From Ryuthela nishihirai (taxonomy: Eukaryota; Arthropoda; Arachnida; Araneae; Heptathelidae), in assembly GCA_038380435.1 (NCBI GenBank), contig JAWZYU010000007.1:86318334-86382333 (forward strand): 64,000 nt of DNA. The letters are read 5' to 3'. Shown piece after piece: positions 56,684 through 64,000 of the stretch. Under the pieces are notes generated by a model, which ran no database searches, was not told the DNA's origin, and saw only the letters and a program-made list of their open reading frames with translations. The translations under genes and the position numbers were made by a program. How positions within the stretch are numbered: position 1 is the stretch's first letter; each line of letters starts with the position of its first letter.

Positions 56684-59225
56684 GTAAGTTTCTGTTTAGT
56701 TCTTTGATGATCGTATTTATAAATTTAAGCTATGACTGAAATTAAACGTTATGAACCGTTATCTTAGGTTTGAACACACCAGGATGTATTTAGTTATTTG
56801 CATTGAGTGCCATTTTTCAAAATTTAGTGGCGAGAAATAATATTTCATTTAAGAATATTGGCAGTGGAAAACTCCTTGACATTAATTCCAGACAAACGTA
56901 AATCAAAATATTTAATCTTTGTCAGTTCATAACAGAGAAGAATTAAATAATAAATATATATAGTTAAAATACTTTTAAACTAAATAAATTTAAGAAAATG
57001 ACTAAAATTAACTAATATGCATACAACTTTCACTGAAAATCAAAGTTGGTCTTTTAACAGATGCGAACCACGAGTATTTAATGATAACCTTTTTCTTTAA
57101 AAAAGATTTTTTAAAGTTATTTTGACGAATTTTACTTTGGAGTTAATGTCAGCAATTTGTGAATTGTCTTTTAATGATTCCAACGATTTTATAGTATTAC
57201 TAAGGTTATGTTTTCATAAATATTAGCTTAAAAATGAAAATATGCTAAAAATCCATTTTTCAACTTCTGTCAACTTTGAAAGGAAAACACAACGTCAAAA
57301 AAGAACTAAAAAAATTGAAAAAACAGAAAACATGCAGAACATGGAATAACATAACGGATAAAATTTAAGGACATATGAGAACATAATGAAAATAATCTAA
57401 CAGCATACAAAACCATGAGCATGACGGAATTTAATGAAAGTAATCAAAATAACGTTTGTTGTTCGCAACATACGTTTTCAGAACTTGGCGAGCAGAAACT
57501 ATGACAGGATTTTTTCACAAACAGAAATCACGATTTTTATTTTGTGGGTGTGGCCCAAACATCCATTAAGCTCTGTCATCGTGAATATTGCTGTGACTTT
57601 GTTGCACACGTCACCCCCTTTTGATCACGTGCAACCCAGTCACCCACTAAAGTCAACATTTTTATAAGTTTTAAGATAATATTATTTCCTAACGAATTGG
57701 CCACCGAATATATTTTTATCAATGTTGCAATGAAATGAAATAGATGAAACCAAAATTAACTAAATTAGTCAAATCGCGATCAGACTCATGATTAACAGTA
57801 AAACTGATCACGAATTACAAAGGAAACACAGCCTTTCTTCTATAATGGGACACGATCGGCAAACTCTGCTTGGAAGTGTTTTCCGAGAAGGAAAAAATCC
57901 GTGTTAACCAACTACCGATTGGCAAAGGCCTGCTGTATTAAAAGACTATAGACAGATTACGTGTTTGAAGACGATGGCAAGAAGATTGTTTTAAATATAA
58001 CTTCCATTAAGTTGTTTCTTGTTCTCAGATTATCTTTATTAATGTTTTGTATGCTCTTAGATTACCTTAGTTATGTTTCTGCAGGTCCTTAAAAATATTC
58101 ATTCAATTGTTTTCTGTTCTTTATGTCTTTTAGATTATTTATGATTAATTCATTTATTCTTTTAGTTCAAGAATTCACAACATTTCGCTTGCTTCTTTTC
58201 GGTGATATATGCGAATTTTTTTTCATCAACTTATTGATCAAACACTTTCAAAGAGCATTTTGTTAGAAGCGTATCTACATACTGTATCAATAAGGAATCT
58301 AGTCGGAGATCCGTAATTCTTTAATAACCTTCTGCAGTCACATGGCGAAAGTGATCGTCATGATTTAACTGTCACTTGAAACAACTGTCGGATCAGCTGA
58401 TCAGCGAAAGGATTTCTGATCTGAAGCTACTTCTTTCAGTAGTGATGTGACAAATACATCATATTTGCAAAGGTAAAACTGACAGTTAGAATAAGACACG
58501 TGAGAAGAGTAAGTTGAATAAAAGTTGATTTGTCTGAGTGCGCGAGTGTCGGATTGGATTCCGTTATTGATGTATTCATGGTTTTATTCATTGTATGAGT
58601 TTTTATATAAGTGTCATATAGCAGTTAGACATTTGAGCATAATTCTCAAGTTTTAATGTCTTCAGACGTTTATGAATTGTACAAATAGTGATTTGGTAAC
58701 GATCAAATAAATATTTTTTGTCAAGAAATTGTTACTTATTAGTTAGCCAAGAGTATGGTTGGTACATTTCTTTATTAGGCCAATTATTCGAGTATTATTT
58801 GCTTCCTGTAAAATAATTCTTTTATCTGTCAATTAAATTAGCTCATTTATTATCAGGCTGCTTAATTCGAAACCATTAAACAGTATTACAAAATAACATT
58901 TCTGAACTTTCGCAGCAATACATTTCCTTCTATGAAGAAATATTATTTTTTAGAGAGGGTTTGAGGTATTAAATTAATTTTTTCATTATGTACCATTTTA
59001 TTACGTCATTGTTTGGTGTACTTTGTCCTTTTTCTCATTAAATTTTTCATTGCTGAAAATCACTGCACACAGTTTTACTTCCTAACAAACCGTTTTCATG
59101 CAATGAAAAAAAGGATACTTTTGTGAAACCCGTTTCAAACCGTAACTTATATTGAAGATTGTTTCCACTGAAAAGGGTTAACTACGCTTTTTAACGAAAT
59201 TTTGTGACTGAAGATACATATAAAG

Positions 59226-59228
<3 letters not shown>
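56684..59228 (+). other. OCA2 intron, AT-rich, nothing recognised
   Basis: Long AT-rich stretch. The plus frame at 57434-57667 has no domain and no splice context. I see no repeats of note. Confidence 0.45.

Positions 59229-59278
<50 letters not shown>
59229..59278. repeat. (CAT)n microsatellite, 3' tail of the LINE
   Basis: About 16 CAT units. On the minus strand it reads (ATG)n and directly follows the LINE 3' untranslated end (ACCATGGCTGCTTC), so it is the element's own tail. Confidence 0.9.
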
Positions 59279-60620
59279 GAAGCAGCCATGGTCTACGGAA
59301 GTCCAACCAGACTGTGCAATTTAGTTTACCAAGCATATCTGTCCTGAGCTACATGTGCTGCATCCGGCTACTCCACACCAATTCTAACAAGATTCTGTTT
59401 GACATTGTCTGCCCACCACATCCTAGACTCCCCCTCTTTCTGAGGACTTCAGGCACACTGTTCATAACCCTATTCGCCAATCTATAATTATCCATACTGA
59501 CAACATGGCCAAACCAACGGAGTCTCTCTCTGCACAATGCTGCTCAAAGGAAGTTGTCGACTCCTTTGCCTAACCTCATTACTTACAAAGTTGAACCACC
59601 TAATACCCAAGATACTACGTAAGCATCTAGAATCAAAAGCATCAAGTTTCCTACTATCTTGTTTACAAAGAGTCAAAGTTTCGCTACAATAACTCGAAAG
59701 AACCAAACTATTATACAGTCTAATTTTAGTCTTTAGGTGTATACGCCTATTTCTCTACACTCTCTATAGATTCTTAAAAGTCCCTGCAGCAATCCCTATT
59801 TGTCTGTTAATCTTAGGCCGCACATCACCAGTTTCTGTTACATAGCTTCCAAGATAATTAAACTGTGACGCCTGCTCAAGACTGCAACCATTCAGATTAA
59901 CTGAATCACAGCCTGCCTGACCAATTTTCATCACTTTAGTTTTCTCTCTGTTTATAACCAAACCTACTCTACTACCAGTTTCATCAACAGCTCGAATGAA
60001 AAAGTTCATCTCATCAACATCATTTGCCAAAAGGGCTAAATCATCAGCATAATCTAAATCAGAAATTTTCGTATCTCCAGTCCATTTAAGGCCAAAATCT
60101 TTCCCTTGAAGTGAATTTCGCATAACATGATCAATAACCTAATTAAAGAGAAAGGGAGACAAAATGCAACCTTGTCGAACACCAGAAGTAATGCTAAACC
60201 AATTCGTACAAAACTTACTTCTCTCACACACGACTCAGTGTTATTATAGAGGGATTTCATTACATTAACTAACTTGTCTGGTATATCAAATAATCTCACA
60301 ATCAACCACAAATTATGACGATCAATAGAGTCGAAAGCCTTTTTGAAATCAACAAATTGAACGACAGATTTCTGAAACTTTAAACATTTTTCAAGAATCT
60401 GCCGCAGTGAAAATATTTGATCCACACATCCCCTACCACTTCTGAATCCACACTGCTCATCGTAAAATTGACTGTCAGCCAGATTATTAATTCTGTTAAA
60501 TCCAAAGAACTTTACCTGGAACAGAAAGGCTGATACCCATGTGGTTATCACAAGAACTGCGATCAATTTTTTTTAAAATAAGAATAATAAGAGCTCTTGT
60601 AAAGGTCTTAGAAACCATGC
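59279..60620 (-). mobile_element. LINE (RTE-like) with RT C-terminal half and 3' end, broken
   Basis: Read from right to left: EQCGFRSGRGCVDQIFSLRQ, FVDFKKAFDSIDRHNLW, YNNTESCVR, then after frameshifts DLDYADDLALLANDVDEMNF (YADD catalytic box), VGLVINREKTKVM, FNYLGSYVTETGD, then KLDAFDSRCLRSILGI and RERLRWFGHVVSMDNYRLA, ending with the (ATG)n tail. The C-terminal RRLRWFGH-type segment is typical of RTE/CR1-like elements in invertebrates. The N-terminus is missing. Several frameshifts and stops. Confidence 0.92.
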
Positions 60621-60877
60621 ATTTATCATAAAAAATCATTTTTCATCAAATTTATCATAAGAAGTCTTAAATTCAACTAAATTTTTCTGATTCTTGAATT
60701 TGAAAAGTATTCGAATAGTACTTAAACGGTTTTAGAAGCTGGCATATTTAACAGAAGCAATGCTGTCAAAATACCTGATCTGGAAAGTCAATTAGAATAG
60801 GGTAAAACCAAATCAATCACCGTTTTGTTGAAATTTAACTGAAATGTACATGCAAGTGTTTTTGTTTCAGTTCATTG

Positions 60878-60963
60878 TATACACAGTCGTATCAGAAAAT
60901 ATGACCACCTACCATTAGTGTTATTAGGTAGGTGGTCATATTATTCTGATACGAATGTGTATA
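60878..60963. mobile_element. Short palindromic MITE
   Basis: TATACACAGTCGTATCAG on the left and CTGATACGAATGTGTATA on the right. The arms extend inward through ATATGACCACCTACC / GGTAGGTGGTCATAT to a 13 bp loop. A related copy flanks a LINE end at 61420-61651. Confidence 0.85.
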
Positions 60964-61165
60964 TTTGTAGTAGTTTGTGTAATTAAATTTCCGGAAAATT
61001 GGAATGATTTTTGTAGAGCGAGCTAACTTGTTAAATTGTCCATAAATCTATATTAAGCGAATATTATTGAAATCGAGATTTAAGAAGATTTGATTGAGAT
61101 TTAAATTTGTTAGTCTTGTGAAGAAGTGGGCATACCTTGAACTCATTGAATAAGCGTTGGGTAGC

Positions 61166-61301
61166 TTTGATGGGAGGCTTCCATCTGCCTCCTAACATCT
61201 GTACTGTGGATCCCCTTCCCAGAATTCGGAGTCGTTGTAACTTTGACCTTTATTCCACTGTGTGCCAAAAAGTGTCACTCAGAGTGAAACAATACAGCTT
61301 A
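61166..61301 (+). mobile_element. SINE fragment, tRNA-Thr-like family (3' half), diverged
   Basis: Family blocks GATGGGAGGCTTCCATCTG, GTGTGCCAAAAAGTG and CAGAGTGAAACAA are visible in plus orientation. The head is missing. Confidence 0.65.
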
Positions 61302-61419
61302 AATTATGCTTAATAATATTTACCAAAAAAAAAAAAAACTAAGAATTGAAGGGAGCTTCGAATTTAGTTCGACATTGACAATTAGGAATAACATGGAGTT
61401 GTTCGAAATCAGATGGCTG

Positions 61420-61651
61420 TATACACGGTCGTATGAGAATAATATGATTCCGGTGGGTAGACGATGTCAAACAGGACCTTGTTAGAATTGATGTGCAGTA
61501 GCCAGATGCAGCAGATGTAGCTCAGGACAGACTTGCTTGGAGAACTAAATTGCACGGTCTGTTTGGACCTCCGTAGCCCATGGCTGCTTAATGATGATGA
61601 CCATTCATATACTATGGTAGGTGGTCATATTATTCTGATGCGACTGTGTAT
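61420..61651. mobile_element. MITE with a LINE 3' end nested in its centre
   Basis: The left arm (TATACACGGTCGTATGAGAA) and right arm (TTCTGATGCGACTGTGTAT) match the 60878 MITE. Between them, 61456-61603, is a LINE 3' end in plus orientation (ACGATGTCAAACAGGACC through CCATGGCTGCTTAATGATGA). Confidence 0.78.
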
Positions 61652-61789
61652 TTGTTACATGAAATTTAAAATATTATGTATATATTCTGTGATGATAAGC
61701 CGATAGTTGCTAGGTTTTGTGACTCCTGATAAGAAGTATTGTGTTGCATTATAATTAAAGAAAAAAAAATTATTTCTTTTTTTTTGCAG

Positions 61790-61912
61790 CGTCCATCTTT
61801 GGAGGAAGTGCTCAGTTGGCTTGATGTGGAGACGCTCAGTTTACTCTTTGGGATGATGGTGCTTGTGTCCATTTTGTGTGAGACAGGATTCTTTGACTAC
61901 ATTGCAGTGCTG
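61790..61912 (+). CDS. OCA2: OCA2 / P-protein-like, exon G (start of transporter core)
   Basis: 123 bp, 41 codons, phase 0 to 0, between TTTTTTGCAG and GTAAGA. It encodes [20 protein letters not shown], then [20 protein letters not shown] and a final Leu. Vertebrate OCA2 has [20 protein letters not shown] then [20 protein letters not shown]. The ETL-LLFGMM and ETGFFDY motifs are hallmark sequences of the ArsB/NhaD-type transporter fold in this family. The following exons lie beyond the window. Confidence 0.97.
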
Positions 61913-62440
61913 GTAAGAAATGCTGGATCTTTAATAATCATTTTCTTCTTCTAAGCTGGCGATATATTTCGAGGAATTTCCTCGAGTTATATTCTGCAGG
62001 AGGATTAAGTCACAAGGGAGGGAAATTTCGTTTTTTTTTTGTTTTTGTTTTATCTCTATCAAATGAAAACAAACACTTCCGTCGAGAAATTGCTGACTAC
62101 AGCTTTTACCACTTCCGAAGCTTTAACTTTGGTTGTAATTATAGGAAGAAATCTTAGGAAGGTTTTATAAAACTAGCGGGTGTAGATTTTCCATTAGGCA
62201 CTACCCTAGAGGCGCCAACATGATAGGGATGCCATCATTTAAACGCTACAATTTGTTCATTTAAGTAACAACAAAATTATGTCTTTTTCAATTCTTAGAA
62301 AGAGTAATAATGGATAATAATGCAAATATCCATGGGGAGTGATTTCTTCTCTTTTCGGCTCGCTCCTGACAAATGAAAACGAACTTTTAAAAGAATATGG
62401 ATTGCTAGGCTATACACCATGTTTCCAAACATATTGAGAT
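61913..62440 (+). other. Intron after the last exon, nothing recognised
   Basis: AT-rich sequence with T-runs near 62030-62045. No exon candidate continues the next expected helix. Confidence 0.4.
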
Positions 62441-62728
62441 TTGGGTTGTTTTACCTCTGAGCGGCACTTTTTTGCACACCATGGGCTAAATGGCCAGGTC
62501 ATAAGGACCCCGAAGGCTCAGAGAAGGTTGGGGGAGGGGACCCACTGGAACAGCTGTTGGGAGACAGATGGTAGCCTCCCGTCAAGACCATCCAGCGTGT
62601 TCTTTAACGTGCACAGGGTATGGCTCTCCCGCACACGGGGCCACGGCTTAACGTCCCATCCGACGGACGGCGGCCTTTCCAAGCCCATCGGCGTCCCCTA
62701 CTGACCGTGGGCAGGGCGGAGAATTTTG
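62441..62728 (-). mobile_element. SINE, tRNA-Thr-like family, head truncated
   Basis: Near-identical to the body of the copy at 35427-35812, but it stops at CAAAATTCTCCGCCCTGC (minus strand), so the tRNA-like head is absent. 5' truncation of this kind is expected for LINE-driven copying. Confidence 0.9.
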
Positions 62729-63480
62729 ACATAATTTAATGCTTCATTGTTATGTGAAAAAGAAAGTCACAATTAGAACTCTGAAACTTTGAAAATAAGC
62801 ATTTTAGAGAAAAATGTTACAGGAGATAAATTGTAGGTGCCAATCAAACTTCGACTTTAGAAATTGTTCTTTTAATGTTTAAAGAATAACTGAATCCGAA
62901 CTACTTGATAGCAGTTGTTAATATTACGATTGTCGAAAACTATGTTTTAAAATTGATAAAAGTCAAAAATATAACCTAAAATTTTAAAATTATAATTATT
63001 CCACTAAATAATTCTTATAATTTTATGGTAAATTGTAACGAGTAGCAACACTGATGTTAAATTATTCAGCTTACAGAACTGTTTAAATAGTAAGAGAATG
63101 TGGCTAAAATATATATTTGGAGAATTTTTTGAGATTTTTCCATTTTTGTGTTATTTTATTACAAAATGCTTAATTGAAAGTGAAGGAACTTTGAATACAT
63201 ATTTCCTTTACACAATATCGAAATGTCCCAATACTCTTGATGATTTAGCACAGTTTATTCATTCCCGCAGTTAAAAAAGCAACTAAGAGAAATGTTTAAA
63301 TTTAAAATGAATAATTTGATTTTTAAATCTTCTACTGGTTGTCGAATATTACAAGTTATTTGCTATGTATAATGTTATAAATTCAATAATATAAATTGAT
63401 AATTGGAAACTTGATGCCTTTGATTCTAGAGGATTACTCAGTATCTTGGGCATTAGGTGATTCAACTTCCTAAATAATGA
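62729..63480. other. AT-rich intronic sequence, nothing recognised
   Basis: Very AT-rich with no repeat or coding signal. Confidence 0.4.
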
Positions 63481-63481
63481 T

Positions 63482-63800
63482 GAGGCTAGGCTAAGAAATG
63501 GTTAACCTCCTTTGAGCAGCTTATTGTGCAGAGAGAGAGAGACTCCGTTGGCTTGGCCATGTTGCCAGTATGCATAATTGCAGATTGGCAAACAGGATGA
63601 TGAACAGTGTGTCTAAAGGCTTCAGGAAAAGGGGGAGACCTAGGATGCGTTGGGCAGACAATGCCAAACGGGACCTGGCTAGAATTGGCCTACAATGGCC
63701 AAAATTGAAGCAGCTGTAGCTTAGAATAGAAGTGTTTGGAGAACAATATTGCATAGTCTGGTTGGACCACCGTGGCCCATGGTTGCATGAGGATTATATA
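63482..63800 (+). mobile_element. LINE 3' end, 5'-truncated copy, plus strand
   Basis: It covers the ERLRWLGHVASMHNCRLAN-type C-terminal coding end (63530-63610), RKRGRPRMRW, and the 3' untranslated block TTGCATAGTCTGGTTGGACC to CATGGTTGCATGAGGAT, followed by ATATATATAT. Same family as 59279-60620. Confidence 0.88.
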
Positions 63801-63837
63801 TATATGTAAAGTGTGGGTTTTAAACCTTGAATTTTGA

Positions 63838-63993
63838 TCTGTCCATTTAACCCATTGTGTGCAAATAAAATACCGCTCAGAGTAAAACAACGCAAACTAA
63901 CCCTAGGCCTTTGGGGTTCTTGTGACCTGTTCATTTAGCCCATTGTGGTCTCTCAGTTGTTGCATTTACTTAGAGGTGAAACAACCGAAATCA
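63838..63993 (+). mobile_element. Two tandem SINE 3' ends, tRNA-Thr-like family
   Basis: The 3' end block (CCATTTAACCCATTGTGTGC, AATACCGCTCAGAGTAAAAC) at 63838-63895 is followed by a second, diverged copy at 63905-63993 (GGTTCTTGTGACCTGTTCAT, then TTAGAGGTGAAACAACC). Confidence 0.7.
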
Positions 63994-64000
63994 TCATATT

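Noticed and set aside
57434..57667. 77-codon plus-strand frame in the intron
   Set aside because: AT-rich intron sequence with no motif or splice context.

Overview
This is eukaryotic nuclear DNA from an animal with a large, repeat-rich genome. The only recognisable host gene is split into short exons with AG/GT borders and introns of 2.4 to 9.5 kb. The rest is satellite DNA and decayed transposons of kinds common in arthropods: Tc1/mariner, a LINE that looks RTE-like, tRNA-derived SINEs, a Penelope-like element and a Ty3/Gypsy fragment. An arthropod, perhaps a chelicerate, is my best guess. This is inference; nothing here fixes the species. I see no bacterial operon, CRISPR array or intact tRNA/rRNA gene.

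Layout. 1-661 is a large fold-back (inverted) repeat, followed by a short spacer with an AC microsatellite. About 1,040-28,163 is one continuous satellite array. It is built from a ~250 bp monomer (A) and a ~735 bp block (B). Sixteen B blocks are separated by a whole number of A monomers (1 to 10), giving spacings that step by about 250 bp. B itself contains an old, diverged copy of A and a ~27 bp minisatellite. Two inverted-repeat MITEs, each flanked by a TA duplication, have landed inside A monomers (4871-5085 and 18577-19026).

28.2-32.8 kb holds low-copy sequence, SINE fragments, a 123 bp tandem repeat with CTCF-like cores, and two near-perfect hairpins. From 32.9 kb to the right edge the plus strand carries seven exons (32899-33040, 42497-42569, 45016-45164, 50578-50690, 53798-53948, 56612-56683, 61790-61912) of an OCA2 / P-protein (pink-eyed dilution) orthologue. 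All six exon junctions join in phase and give 274 continuous codons. They cover the end of the cytosolic N-terminus, the first membrane segment, a lumenal loop with three N-glycosylation sequons, and the start of the transporter core. The 5' exons and most of the transporter core lie outside the window.

The introns are filled with mobile DNA. There are three broken copies of a multicopy gene family of unknown function (33170-34112, 40330-41770, 47268-50108), recognisable by an MVWREP motif and Cys pairs. There are four copies of one LINE, a SINE family with a tRNA-Thr-like head, and a second SINE with a tRNA-Ser/Leu-like head. That second SINE split a GIY-YIG (Penelope-like) ORF, leaving a 38 bp target duplication. 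Two different Tc1-like transposases lie side by side at 42.65-44.11 kb, and a 1.65 kb mariner-type element with both ends sits at 50813-52463.

The most novel-looking items are the quantised A/B higher-order satellite with a CTCF-like core in most monomers, and the MVWREP multicopy family.
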